Positions 52,005 through 61,067 of a DNA stretch of 64,000 nucleotides are shown one piece after another. The stretch is from Mycobacterium sp. DL592 (GTDB taxonomy: Bacteria; Actinomycetota; Actinomycetes; Mycobacteriales; Mycobacteriaceae): the NCBI RefSeq assembly GCF_011694515.1, contig NZ_CP050192.1, forward strand, positions 4,968,527 to 5,032,526. The letters are read 5' to 3'. Numbering within the stretch: the first letter of the stretch is position 1; each line of letters begins with the position of its first letter. The notes beneath the pieces were generated by a model, which made no database searches, was not told where the DNA came from, and was given only the letters and a program-made list of their open reading frames with translations. Made by a program: the position numbers and the translations under genes.

Positions 52005-52829
52005 ATGGGAATCTTCGGGCCACGGCGCAGCCGCGGCGCCAACGCCGTCGTCACGGGAGCGGGCAGCGGCATCGGCGCGGCTTTCGCCGCCGAACTGCAC
52101 CGCCGTGGCGGACACGTCCTCTGCAGCGACATCGACGAGGGCGCCGCCCACACCACTGCCGAAGCCATCAACTCCGCGGGCGGGCGCGCCACTGCCGTGC
52201 GGTGCGACGTCTCCGACATCAGCGAGGTGGAACGGCTCGCCGAGACGGCCCAGACCTGGTTCGGCGGCCCGCCCAGCCTGATCATCAACAACGCTGGTGT
52301 CGGTGCTGGCGGTCAGGCGATCGGCGAAGTCCCACTGGAGGATTGGCACTGGGTACTCGACGTTAACTTGTGGGGTCCGATCCACGGGTGCCATGTCTTC
52401 ACGCCTGTGCTGCGGGAAGCCGGGTACGGCGGGATCATCAACGTCGCGTCGGCGGCAGCCTTCGGCGCCGCCCCCGGGATGGCCGCCTACAACGTCAGCA
52501 AGGCCGGGGTCCTCTCACTGTCGGAAACGCTTGCCGCCGAAATGTCCGGCACGGCCATCGCCGTGACGGCTCTGTGCCCGACGTTCGTCAAGACCAACAT
52601 CATCGAATCCGGCCGTATCACAGCACAATCCGGGCACCTGGCCGAACGGTTGATGCGATGGACAGGGTTCTCGCCGCAGCGGGTGGCGCGAATGTGCCTG
52701 GATACCAACGATCGTGGTGGCCTGTACTGCATGCCCCAACCGGATGCCCGCATCGGCTGGGGCATCAAACGCTTCACACCCACGGCGTACACCCGCGCCG
52801 TCGGGTTGACCAGTCGTGTCACCAACTAG
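52005..52829 (+). CDS. Short-chain dehydrogenase/reductase
   Basis: 274-aa classical SDR. TGAGSGIG (cofactor loop, about residues 17-24), CSDIDEGAA, NNAGVGAGG, the active-site Ser in NVASAAAFG and YNVSK are all present. The Asp after strand 2 favours NAD. LCPTFVKTNI follows. The ATG at 52005 (or GTG at 52002) follows GGAGGTG; longer frames reach back into the regulatory palindromes. It is the first gene of a four-gene operon and probably supplies or consumes the ketone/alcohol partner of the monooxygenase downstream. It resembles the SDR of the mymA-type operon. Confidence 0.92.
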   Translation: MGIFGPRRSRGANAVVTGAGSGIGAAFAAELHRRGGHVLCSDIDEGAAHTTAEAINSAGGRATAVRCDVSDISEVERLAETAQTWFGGPPSLIINNAGVGAGGQAIGEVPLEDWHWVLDVNLWGPIHGCHVFTPVLREAGYGGIINVASAAAFGAAPGMAAYNVSKAGVLSLSETLAAEMSGTAIAVTALCPTFVKTNIIESGRITAQSGHLAERLMRWTGFSPQRVARMCLDTNDRGGLYCMPQPDARIGWGIKRFTPTAYTRAVGLTSRVTN

Positions 52830-52838
52830 GAGGATCAC

Positions 52839-53759
52839 ATGGCCATCGACATGGACGCGATGCTGGACAAGATCAAGGACCGCCAGTGGGCATTGGCCGA
52901 CATCGACTGGGATGCACCGGGAGCCGACCGGATCACCGACGAACAGCGCCCCAAGCTCAAGGCGTTCATGGCCGATCTGTGCTGGATCGAGAACATCGGA
53001 GCGCGCGGGTTCGCCGCGCTGGCCAAGAAGGCGCCGACTCCGACGATCGCCGAGATCTACCGGTACTTCCACGCCGAGGAACAGCGGCACGCCAACGCCG
53101 AACTGGCACTGATGAAGCGGTGGGGCATGCTCGATGACGGCGAGATGCCAGAGCCCAACGTCAACATCCGCCTGTCGATCGAGTGGCTCGACCGCTACGC
53201 CGATGACATGTCCCTGTCGATCCTGGGAACGGTCATCCCGATGCTCGAGGTGGCACTCGACGGGGCGCTGCTGAAGTTCCTCCTCGAAGAAGTCCACGAT
53301 CCGGTGTGCCACCAGGTCTTCGAGAAGATCAACAACGACGAATCCCGGCACATCGCCGTCGATTTCGAGGTGCTCGACATGATCGGGCACGCCCCGGCGC
53401 GCAAGCTGGCGATCGAGTTCGTCGGCAATGTCGCCTCGCCGAGTCTGATCATCGGCGCGATCATGTACGTGCCCCTGCTCAACCGGATTCGCAACAACAT
53501 CGTGGGCATGGGGCTGGAACCCGAGAAGTTGTATACCGCGATGAGACGCTTCAAGACGCTCGGCGAGCGGAGCGAGAACACCTGGCGGGTACCGACCTAC
53601 CAGATCCTCAAACTGCACTCTCGGATGGTCGTCAAACCCAACAATCCCTACCACTGGGTGGCCAACCCGATGGTGTGGGCCTCCGACCGTCTTCCCTCGG
53701 CCTTGCTGCCGGTGATCCCGTCGTGGTTCAAGGAACTCACTTACGAGCCGGCGGCCTGA
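52839..53759 (+). CDS. Ferritin-like diiron protein
   Basis: 306 aa, all-helical. A four-helix diiron site can be read directly: Glu51, E81-x-x-H84 (EEQRH), Glu137 and E168-x-x-H171 (ESRH), the classic E/ExxH/E/ExxH ligand set of ferritin-like oxygenases and desaturases. A hydrophobic stretch (SLIIGAIMYVPLLNRI) near 205-220 suggests membrane association or a lipid-binding helix. The reaction could be N- or C-oxygenation, hydroxylation or deformylation; none is assured. It sits between the SDR and the Baeyer-Villiger-type monooxygenase, 9 bases after the former and one base before the latter, so it belongs to the same pathway. Confidence 0.87.
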   Translation: MAIDMDAMLDKIKDRQWALADIDWDAPGADRITDEQRPKLKAFMADLCWIENIGARGFAALAKKAPTPTIAEIYRYFHAEEQRHANAELALMKRWGMLDDGEMPEPNVNIRLSIEWLDRYADDMSLSILGTVIPMLEVALDGALLKFLLEEVHDPVCHQVFEKINNDESRHIAVDFEVLDMIGHAPARKLAIEFVGNVASPSLIIGAIMYVPLLNRIRNNIVGMGLEPEKLYTAMRRFKTLGERSENTWRVPTYQILKLHSRMVVKPNNPYHWVANPMVWASDRLPSALLPVIPSWFKELTYEPAA

Positions 53760-53760
53760 C

Positions 53761-55275
53761 ATGGCGCCCACCACGACTGGCCACAGGGTCTACGACACCC
53801 TCATCGTCGGAGCCGGATTCAGCGGACTCGGCGCTGCGATCAAGCTGACCCGGGCCGGTGTCGACGGCATCGTCATTCTCGAGCGCGCAGACCGAGTCGG
53901 CGGCACCTGGCGCGACAACACCTATCCAGGTGCGGCGTGCGACATCCCGTCGCTGCTGTACTCGTTCTCGTTCGTCAAGAACCCGGACTGGTCACGGGCC
54001 TACTCACCGGCCGACGAGATCTGCCGCCACATCGAGGACATGGTCGACTCCTTCGGCCTGCGCGACAAGATCCGGTTCGGCGTCGAGGTCAGCGGACTGG
54101 AGTTCGACGAGCATTCGGGCACGTGGACGGTGAAGACGAATGGCGACAACAGCTTTGAAGCCCGCACCGTCGTGCTGGCATCGGGTCCGTTGTCTGATCA
54201 CACCTGGCCTGACATCCGTGGTCTGGACACCTATCAAGGCCACAAGATCCACAGCGCCGCCTGGGATCACGACTACGACTTCACCGGTAAGCGGGTCGCC
54301 GTCATCGGAACAGGGGCCAGTGCCGTGCAGATCGTGCCCGAGCTGGTCAAGCAGGCCGGGTTCGTCAAGGTGTTCCAACGCACGCCGGGATGGGTGATCC
54401 CGCGGCTGGACGTCCCCATCCCGACTGCTGCGCAGGCGGTGTTCGCGAAAGTGCCTGCCAGCCAACAGCTTGCCCGCGACGTGCTGTTCTGGGGGCACGA
54501 GGCCAGCGCCACCGCGATGGTGTGGGACACCCCTCTGACCGGTTTGGTGGCCCGACTGGGCAAGGCCCATCTGCGCAGGCAGGTCAAGGATCCGTGGCTA
54601 CGCCGCCAGCTCACGCCCGACTTCACCCCCGGCTGTAAGCGGCTGCTGGTCTCCAGCGACTACTACCCGGCCCTGCAGCAGGACAACTGCAAGCTGATCG
54701 ACTGGCCGATCGCGACCATCAGCCCGGTGGGTATCCGAACCTGCGACGGCATCGAACACCATCTCGACACCATCGTCTTCGCCACCGGGTACGACGTGCA
54801 TCTCAACGGCCCACCGTTTCCGGTGACCGGCATCGGCGGCCGACTGCTGGCCGACGAGTGGCGCGGCCGGGCGCAGGCCTACAAGAGCATCCAGGCGAGC
54901 GGGTACCCGAACCTGTTCTTCATGACCGGACCCAATTCCGGTCCGGGACACAACTCGTTGCTGGTCTACGTGGAGGGCCAACTGGACTACGTGGTCAAGG
55001 CGGTGAACCGCATCCTGCGTGAGGATCTGCGCTACCTCGACGTTCACGCCGACGCGCAGCGGCGCCACAACCAACGGCTCCAGCGCCGGCTGCGCAAGAC
55101 CACTTGGATGAGCGGTTGCACCAGCTGGTACCTGACTCCCGACGGATTCAACGCCACCATGTATCCCGGCTCGGCCACCCAGTATCTTCGACAGATGCGG
55201 GATTTCCAGCAGTCCGACTACCTCGCCGTCGCGCCGGCGCGGACGCACGCCGCAGCCGTGTCGTCCTCGGCCTGA
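53761..55275 (+). CDS. Baeyer-Villiger-type flavin monooxygenase
   Basis: 504 aa. The FAD motif VGAGFSGLGAAIKL is at about 16-29, followed by DRVGGTWRDNTYPGAACDIP. The BVMO/FMO fingerprint reads YQGHKIHSAAW (F/Y-x-G-x3-H-x3-W) near 158-168. The NADPH motif VIGTGASAVQI is near 181 and ATGYD near 343. It should insert oxygen next to a ketone or oxidise a heteroatom using NADPH and O2. It starts one base after the diiron gene's stop and ends one base before the MerR start. MymA (Rv3083) of M. tuberculosis is a related protein beside an SDR. Confidence 0.94.
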   Translation: MAPTTTGHRVYDTLIVGAGFSGLGAAIKLTRAGVDGIVILERADRVGGTWRDNTYPGAACDIPSLLYSFSFVKNPDWSRAYSPADEICRHIEDMVDSFGLRDKIRFGVEVSGLEFDEHSGTWTVKTNGDNSFEARTVVLASGPLSDHTWPDIRGLDTYQGHKIHSAAWDHDYDFTGKRVAVIGTGASAVQIVPELVKQAGFVKVFQRTPGWVIPRLDVPIPTAAQAVFAKVPASQQLARDVLFWGHEASATAMVWDTPLTGLVARLGKAHLRRQVKDPWLRRQLTPDFTPGCKRLLVSSDYYPALQQDNCKLIDWPIATISPVGIRTCDGIEHHLDTIVFATGYDVHLNGPPFPVTGIGGRLLADEWRGRAQAYKSIQASGYPNLFFMTGPNSGPGHNSLLVYVEGQLDYVVKAVNRILREDLRYLDVHADAQRRHNQRLQRRLRKTTWMSGCTSWYLTPDGFNATMYPGSATQYLRQMRDFQQSDYLAVAPARTHAAAVSSSA

Positions 55276-55276
55276 G

Positions 55277-56200
55277 ATGACGGCCAGGCAGCCCCGACCC
55301 CAGGCGGGTGCGATCTCGGCCATCCTGGCCGGGGTGCGCCGCGCGCCGCGGCAGATCCGGCGGGGCTCCCGCGAGGTCATCGAAACCGCGGTGTCCCAGC
55401 TGTTCGACGCCGCGGTGCAGCCACACGGCGAGGTCGCATCCGGCAAGTACCGGATCGACGAGTTGGCGCGGCTGGCCGGAACCACGACCCGCAACATCAG
55501 GGTGTACCGGGACCGCGGTCTGCTGCACCCGCCGCTTCGGGTCGGGCGCATCGCGCTGTTCAACGACACCCACCTGACCCGGCTGCGTCTGATCACCTCG
55601 CTGCTCAACCGCGGGTACACGATCGCGCATGTCCACGAGATGCTCTCGGCCTGGCAGGAGGGCAAGAATCTCGGTGACGTGCTCGGGGTGGAGTCGGCGA
55701 TCGCCGGAAGTTGGGCGGCCGAGAAGCCCGAACGGATGACGGTGGCGCAGGCGCGCCGCCTGGTCGATGACGACGCCGGCTTCGTGCGGATGGTCGCCCA
55801 TGGCCTGATCCGCCTCGACGCCGATGCCGGCGACGCGACCGTCGTCCGGCCCAAGCTGATCGAGGCGTTCAACGAGATGCGTCAGTACGGCGTCGCCATG
55901 GACACGCTCATCGACCTCCACGAGCAGATCAATCCATTGATCGACCAGATCAGTGCGAAGCTGGTCCGCGCGGGCGTCGACCATCTCGCCGACCGGTTGG
56001 CCCCCGGCGCCCCGTTGCCGCCCGACCCCGAGATGGCCGAGTTGATCACGATGCTGGTGCGATTCCGCACCCAGGCGGTCGCGGCAGTGAACGCCTCGTT
56101 GGCGTTCTCCATCGAGGCCGCGGTCGAGGCCGAGATCGCCGGGATTCTGGCCGCCGCGATCGAACACACCCCGGACGAACCCGCCGGCGACGACCAGTAG
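55277..56200 (+). CDS. MerR-family transcriptional regulator
   Basis: 307 aa, longer than typical MerR. About 55 basic N-terminal residues precede the winged-helix domain (YRIDELARLAGTTTRNIRVY, then RDRGLLHPPLRVGRIALFND) at about 58-98. A long helical effector domain follows, with no cysteine cluster, so a metal sensor is unlikely. Actinobacterial MerR proteins of this size are often linked to lipid-metabolism monooxygenases. As the last gene of the SDR-diiron-BVMO operon it should feed back on it, perhaps at the palindrome near 51.94 kb. Confidence 0.9.
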   Translation: MTARQPRPQAGAISAILAGVRRAPRQIRRGSREVIETAVSQLFDAAVQPHGEVASGKYRIDELARLAGTTTRNIRVYRDRGLLHPPLRVGRIALFNDTHLTRLRLITSLLNRGYTIAHVHEMLSAWQEGKNLGDVLGVESAIAGSWAAEKPERMTVAQARRLVDDDAGFVRMVAHGLIRLDADAGDATVVRPKLIEAFNEMRQYGVAMDTLIDLHEQINPLIDQISAKLVRAGVDHLADRLAPGAPLPPDPEMAELITMLVRFRTQAVAAVNASLAFSIEAAVEAEIAGILAAAIEHTPDEPAGDDQ

Positions 56201-56313
56201 GCATCCGCGCCGCTGTGAACAATGTGGCCACTGTGTCCAATGTTGTTCAGCGGCAGCCCTGTCCGGCGGACGCGGATTGGCACATATTGACACTCCGCAC
56301 TACTTTCCTTGAC

Positions 56314-57315
56314 GTGGTGTCCTCAGCTGCCGGTGCAGTCGCGCGATGGATCGTCCCCTTCTTCACGGTCGTGGCAGTGGTGCTCACCGCCGCAGTGGCC
56401 GGGCCGACGCGGGCCGGCGAGAACCGGTTTGTCCTGCTGGCCGACGAGGGCAACCCGCTGGCCGGGCTGCCGCTCTATGTGAATCCCAATTCGGCCGCGA
56501 TGCGGGCCGCCAAGGCTGACCCGTCGAACCCGGAGCTGGCCTACATCGCCAACACACCGCAGGCGTACTGGATGGACCAGCTGTCCACCCCGTCCGTCGA
56601 CGCCAAATACATCAGTGCTGCCCAGGCCGCCGGGACGATTCCGCTGCTCGCGCTGTACGCCATCCCGCACCGCGACTGCGGCAACTTCGCCGCCGGCGGG
56701 TTCGGCTCGGGCGACGCCTACCGGGGCTGGATCAACAGCGTCGCCGCCGCCATCGGCGGGGGGCCGGCGGCGGTCATCCTCGAACCCGACGCACTGGCCA
56801 TGGCTGACTGCCTTTCCGGCAGCGCGCGCCAGGAACGCTTCGACCTGATCCGCTACGCCGTCGACACCCTGACCGCCAACCCCGCCACCGCCGTGTACGT
56901 CGACGCCGGGCACTCGCGCTGGGTCGGCGCCGATGAGATGGCCGCCCGGCTAAACCAGGTCGGGGTGGGCAAGACCCGCGGCTTCAGCCTCAACACTGCC
57001 AACTTCTTCACCACCGGTGAGGAGATCGGCTACGGCGAGGCGATCTCGGGCCAGACCAACGGCGCCCACTACGTCATCGACACCTCCCGCAATGGCGCGG
57101 GCCCGGTGGAGGGCGACCCGATGTACTGGTGCAATCCGACTGGCCGGGCGTTGGGGGTACGGCCCACGACGGATACCGGCAACGGACACATCGACGCATT
57201 CCTGTGGGTCAAGCGGCCCGGGGAGTCCGATGGATCGTGCGGCCGCGGTGAGCCGGGCGCCGGGCGCTTCATCGACTCCTACGCCATCAGCCTCGCCCGC
57301 AACGCAGGCGTCTAG
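56314..57315 (+). CDS. celA1: Exported GH6 endoglucanase (celA1-like)
   Basis: 333-aa glycoside hydrolase family 6 cellulase. A signal peptide (ARWIVPFFTVVAVVLTAAVA) is followed by the barrel: PLYVNPNSAAM, AIPHRDCGNFAAGGF with the catalytic-acid Asp (about 121), ILEPDALAMADC (about 158), YVDAGHSRW and LWVKRPGESDGSCG with the C-terminal base region. Four cysteines are placed as in secreted GH6 enzymes. I use the GTG at 56314, which gives a normal signal peptide; an ATG at 56215 would add 33 residues. It corresponds to M. tuberculosis Rv0062 and overlaps the threonine-dehydratase gene by four bases, tail to tail. Confidence 0.92.
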   Translation: MVSSAAGAVARWIVPFFTVVAVVLTAAVAGPTRAGENRFVLLADEGNPLAGLPLYVNPNSAAMRAAKADPSNPELAYIANTPQAYWMDQLSTPSVDAKYISAAQAAGTIPLLALYAIPHRDCGNFAAGGFGSGDAYRGWINSVAAAIGGGPAAVILEPDALAMADCLSGSARQERFDLIRYAVDTLTANPATAVYVDAGHSRWVGADEMAARLNQVGVGKTRGFSLNTANFFTTGEEIGYGEAISGQTNGAHYVIDTSRNGAGPVEGDPMYWCNPTGRALGVRPTTDTGNGHIDAFLWVKRPGESDGSCGRGEPGAGRFIDSYAISLARNAGV

Positions 57316-58265
57316 GGACGCCGGCCCAGCACGGTCGCGAGCAGCTCCGGCGCGATGTTGCCGCCGGACAGCACGACGACCGTGCGCCCCGGCGGAAGCG
57401 CGGCGTGCCGATAGGCGGCCAGTGTCACCGCCCCGCTGGGCTCGGCCACCAGATGCGCGCGCTGCGCGAGTTCGACCACGGCGTCGAGGATCTGGTCCTC
57501 CGACACGGTGAACATCCCATCGAGGACCCGTTGCAGATGCGCGAAGGTCAACTCCGAGGGCTGCGAGCGCAGTCCGTCGGCGACGGTCCGGTTGCGCTGC
57601 TCGATCGACCAGTCGACCCGGTGACCCAGACGTAAGCCTTCAGCCGCGTCGGCCGCCAGCTCAGGCTCGACCCCGAAAACGTTGGTAGCGGGGGAGATTG
57701 CCTTGACCGCGGTCCCGATACCGGATGCCAGGCCGCCGCCGCTGACCGGCACCAGGACGTTGACCACGTCGGGAAGGTCCTCGATGATCTCGAGTCCGGC
57801 GGTACCCTGGCCGGCGATCACGTCGGGATGGTCGAACGGCGGAATCAAGACGCCGCCGGTGCTCGCGACGAGTTCCTCGGCCACCGCCTCGCGCCGGCCC
57901 GCGGCACACAATACGATCTCGGCGCCCAGCCGGCGGGTTGCCTCGACCTTGATGGCGGGTGTCTCCTCGGGCATCACGATGTGCGCGGTGATCCCCGACA
58001 GCGCCGACGCGTACGCCACCGCCTGGGCATGGTTGCCGCTGGAGTACGTCACCACACCGCGGGCCCTGGCCGCGTCGTCGAGACGGCCGATCGCGTTGAA
58101 CGCGCCGCGCACCTTGAACGCCCCGATCGCCTGCAGGTTCTCGGGTTTGATCCACAACGGCCGGTCGGGATCGCCCCACAGTGCGGGAACCAGTGGGGTG
58201 CGCACCACCGACGCGCGGATTCGGTCTGCGGCCGCACGGATGTCGTCGATGTCGACCAGCTGCAT
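57312..58265 (-). CDS. Threonine/serine dehydratase-like PLP enzyme
   Basis: 317-aa fold-type II PLP enzyme. The Schiff-base lysine is in IGAFKVRGA (about 52). SSGNHAQAVAYAS binds the substrate carboxylate and PLP ring, PVSGGGLASGIG the phosphate, and VVLSGGN closes the site. No C-terminal ACT domain is present, so it is of the catabolic or racemase type, without isoleucine feedback. The substrate could be threonine, serine or hydroxy-aspartate. The ATG at 58265 (MQLVDIDDIRAAADRIR) is the family start. Confidence 0.9.
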   Translation of the reverse strand: MQLVDIDDIRAAADRIRASVVRTPLVPALWGDPDRPLWIKPENLQAIGAFKVRGAFNAIGRLDDAARARGVVTYSSGNHAQAVAYASALSGITAHIVMPEETPAIKVEATRRLGAEIVLCAAGRREAVAEELVASTGGVLIPPFDHPDVIAGQGTAGLEIIEDLPDVVNVLVPVSGGGLASGIGTAVKAISPATNVFGVEPELAADAAEGLRLGHRVDWSIEQRNRTVADGLRSQPSELTFAHLQRVLDGMFTVSEDQILDAVVELAQRAHLVAEPSGAVTLAAYRHAALPPGRTVVVLSGGNIAPELLATVLGRRP

Positions 58266-58343
58266 CCCTCGAGTCTGGCAGACCACGGGTGACGCTCTCG
58301 CTCAGCGGGAGTGGGCTGTTGTCGTGGTCGCGCGCCGACGAGC

Positions 58344-59429
58344 ATGGCCCGCATGAGCCCAGCACTGCGGATCGCCGTCATCGCCACCGGTACCGTCGGC
58401 GCGCTCGTCGCCGCGACAGTGCTCGAGCGCGACGGGCTGGATCTGGTTGCGGTCTGGGTGCACAGCGAAAGCAAGGCCGACCGCGACGTCGGTGAGTTGC
58501 TGGCTGGATCCCCGACGGGAGTGCGCACGACGCGCAACCTCGACGACGTGATCGCCCAGAAACCCGACTGCGCGGTGTATACCGCGTCGGGCCCCGAACT
58601 CGATGCCGTCAACGTCCCGATGTACTGCCGGCTGCTGCGCGCCGGGATCAACGTGGTGACCGTCAGTACGCCCGGCCTGGTCTACCCGCGCTCGTTCAAC
58701 CCGGGGCTGGCCGCCCAACTCGACGACGCGGCCGCCGAAGGCGGTGCCTCGCTGTACGCGTCGGGTGTCGAACCGGGGTTCGCCGGCGACCAGCTGGCCG
58801 CACTGCTGACCACGATGTCAAGAACCATCACCTCGGTCCGCACGCAGGAAATCTTCTGCTACGACACCTATCCCGACGAATTCATGATGCGCGACGTCTT
58901 CGGCTTCGGTAAACCACTCGACTTCTCGCCGATGATGCAGTTTCCCGGGGTGCAGCGGCACGCCTGGGGACCACCGGTGCACTACGTCGCTGCGGCATTG
59001 GGCGTCACCCTCGACGAGATCCGGGAAACTTATGAACGCCAGCCCACCCCGCGTGATCTCACCGTGGCGTGCGGAGTGATCGAAGCGGGAACCTGTGGCG
59101 CGGTGCGCATGGAGTCGATCGGCGTGGTCGATGGCCGCGACGCTATCGTCATCGAGCACGTCAACCGGATGGCGCCCGACCTGGCACCCGACTGGCCGAC
59201 TGCGCTGCGCGACGGGACCTACCGCGTCACCATCGAGGGATCGCCGAATGTGATGTGCGAGTTGACAATCGGTGAATCCGGCACCGCCGGTGACGAAGGC
59301 ATGGTCGCCACGGCGATGCGGTGCCTGAATGCAGTCCCGTATGTGGTTGCCGCCCCGTCGGGCCTGGTGTCGTCGCTGGAGCTGCCTTTGACCACGCCGG
59401 TCGGCGCGTTCGCGTCGTCTGCCGGGTAG
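58344..59429 (+). CDS. Dihydrodipicolinate-reductase-like dehydrogenase
   Basis: 361 aa. The N-terminal Rossmann fold (RIAVIATGTVGALVAATVLE) is of the DapB N-terminal family. ASGVEPGFAGDQLAALLTTM, DVFGFGKPLDF and the C-terminal NAVPYVVAAPSGL are typical of the actinobacterial 2,4-diaminopentanoate-dehydrogenase-like group, usually annotated only as a DHDPR-family protein. It is longer than true DapB (about 245 aa) and lacks its catalytic SxNxSxG loop, so lysine synthesis is not its role. ATGs at 58344 or 58353 are possible. It is divergent from the dehydratase gene. Confidence 0.82.
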   Translation: MARMSPALRIAVIATGTVGALVAATVLERDGLDLVAVWVHSESKADRDVGELLAGSPTGVRTTRNLDDVIAQKPDCAVYTASGPELDAVNVPMYCRLLRAGINVVTVSTPGLVYPRSFNPGLAAQLDDAAAEGGASLYASGVEPGFAGDQLAALLTTMSRTITSVRTQEIFCYDTYPDEFMMRDVFGFGKPLDFSPMMQFPGVQRHAWGPPVHYVAAALGVTLDEIRETYERQPTPRDLTVACGVIEAGTCGAVRMESIGVVDGRDAIVIEHVNRMAPDLAPDWPTALRDGTYRVTIEGSPNVMCELTIGESGTAGDEGMVATAMRCLNAVPYVVAAPSGLVSSLELPLTTPVGAFASSAG

Positions 59430-59438
59430 TGCTGCGGT

Positions 59439-60227
59439 TCAGCCGATCAGCGCCATCGCCCGTTTGAGCGGCTCGACGGAAACCCGGACGTGTCCGCCGA
59501 GCGCGTCGTCGAGTTCCATGATCAGAAACATCGCGCTCGTGACGACGAGTGCGGCGGCCGTAATCGACAGGTAGACGGCTGGCGACCGCGGCGACAACAA
59601 CCCAAAGGTGAAGAACTCCAGTAGCATCCAGAGAATGACGACGACGTAGAAGATCGCCGGTAGTGTCGCCGGGTGCACCGAAAACAGCCACCGCTTCTGA
59701 GCGATATTGCCGTCACCGAAGGACAGGTCGCCGCCAAGCATGTCGAGTGCACGGACCTGCAGGCGCTCCTGCAGTTCGGTGGTGGGTTTGAGGGCCGCGA
59801 TGGCGGCGTAGAGCGCCTCGGCCCCGCCCCCGGCGCTCGCACCCGAGGTCGACTGAGCGTCCCATGCCGCATACTCGTCAGGGGAGCCGATCGTGTCGAT
59901 TCGGCGCTGCAGTCCGGCTTTCACCTGCTCCCTGATCGGGTCAGTTTGGGGACCATAGCTTTCGAGGATGTTGTCCAGGGTCAGGGAGTCGATCGCCAGG
60001 CCGGCGACCATCGCGTTGGAGCGCTCGTAGTCGTTCATCGCCGCCGCGGCGACCAAGCCGAGTACCACCGCGGTCAATGTCGATGTGAGCCCGAGAGCCA
60101 CCCGCATCGACGACCGCGTCTCGTCGTCCTGAGTCTTGAACAACGCAAGAGTGTGCAGCCGAAAACCCAACGCAGCGGCGAGAGCAATGCCGACGAAAAT
60201 CAGGACCGAAAACAGGAGTGGATCCAC
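59439..60227 (-). CDS. DUF4239 (bestrophin-like) membrane protein
   Basis: 262 aa with four membrane helices: about 4-24, 43-65, 187-207 and 217-237. A ~115-residue soluble domain lies between helices two and three. The NDYERSNAMVAGLAIDSLTL segment and RWLFSVHP are typical of the DUF4239 bestrophin-like family. It may form an ion channel; no experimental function is known to me. It converges with the DHDPR-like gene and diverges from the L,D-transpeptidase gene. Confidence 0.82.
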   Translation of the reverse strand: MDPLLFSVLIFVGIALAAALGFRLHTLALFKTQDDETRSSMRVALGLTSTLTAVVLGLVAAAAMNDYERSNAMVAGLAIDSLTLDNILESYGPQTDPIREQVKAGLQRRIDTIGSPDEYAAWDAQSTSGASAGGGAEALYAAIAALKPTTELQERLQVRALDMLGGDLSFGDGNIAQKRWLFSVHPATLPAIFYVVVILWMLLEFFTFGLLSPRSPAVYLSITAAALVVTSAMFLIMELDDALGGHVRVSVEPLKRAMALIG

Positions 60228-60396
60228 TGCGCCCCCGCTCTCTCGTGACCCCGCAGAGGCAGAGACTACAACGCACCGCTGGTGAACGCCTACGATCGGT
60301 GAAGATGTCGGCCCTGTCCGGATCGAATAAACCTCCGGTAACGACGGCCGTCGGTCGCCGGGAACCGCGGTGTCCCCGGGCTACCATGAGCGCACT

Positions 60397-61065
60397 GTGA
60401 GAATGTCCAGAAGACTCGCGACGCTCGTCGGGCTGTTGACACTGTGCCTGTCGATCGCCGCTCCCGCGGCAGCCGAGCCCGCGGCCGGCCAGCCGAGCCA
60501 GTGGATCGTGGTCGGCGTGCCGAAGGCCAGCGCCACAACCGGGACCCTGACCGCCTACCAACGGGTGGGCCAGGAATGGAAAGTGGTGCTCGGGCCGACT
60601 CCGGCCAAGGTGGGCGAACTCGGCGTCGGTGCACCGGCCGACGGCGTTTATCGCACGCCGGAGGGAACGTTCGGCTTCGACCAGGCGTTCGGGCGCCAAC
60701 CGGATCCCGGCACCAAGATGCCGTATTTCCAAGCCACTGACCAGGATTGGTGGGACGAGGACGCCAAGTCGCCGACCTACAACACCCATGTGCGTGGTGC
60801 GGGCAAGCCGTCGGGCATCGCTGAGAACCTCTACGACTCCGGACCGGTCTACGACTACGCCGTCAACATCACATCCAATCCGCAACGCATCCCGGGCAAA
60901 GTGGCCGGGATCTTCCTGCACGTCACCGACGGCAACCCCACCTGGGGATGTGTCGCGATCGGACGCGAGGAGATGCGCTCGATTCTGACCTGGCTCGACC
61001 CTGCCGCCGACCCGCGCATCACTATTGGTGTTGGGGACCCATCGCTGATCTCCACCGGTTCCTAG
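60397..61065 (+). CDS. Exported L,D-transpeptidase-family (YkuD-like) protein
   Basis: About 222 aa. A signal peptide (RLATLVGLLTLCLSIAAPAA, cleaved near 28) precedes a YkuD-like domain: TPEGTFGFDQAFG, then GIFLHVTDGNPTWGCVAIGR with the catalytic His and Cys. The motif is H-x7-W-G-C-V rather than SHGCVR, which fits the ErfK-related subfamily without an Ig-like domain. It should act on periplasmic peptidoglycan stems as a transpeptidase or carboxypeptidase. The GTG at 60397 or ATG at 60403 is the start. A DUF1906 gene begins two bases after its stop, pairing two wall-acting proteins. Confidence 0.85.
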   Translation: MRMSRRLATLVGLLTLCLSIAAPAAAEPAAGQPSQWIVVGVPKASATTGTLTAYQRVGQEWKVVLGPTPAKVGELGVGAPADGVYRTPEGTFGFDQAFGRQPDPGTKMPYFQATDQDWWDEDAKSPTYNTHVRGAGKPSGIAENLYDSGPVYDYAVNITSNPQRIPGKVAGIFLHVTDGNPTWGCVAIGREEMRSILTWLDPAADPRITIGVGDPSLISTGS

Positions 61066-61067
61066 CC

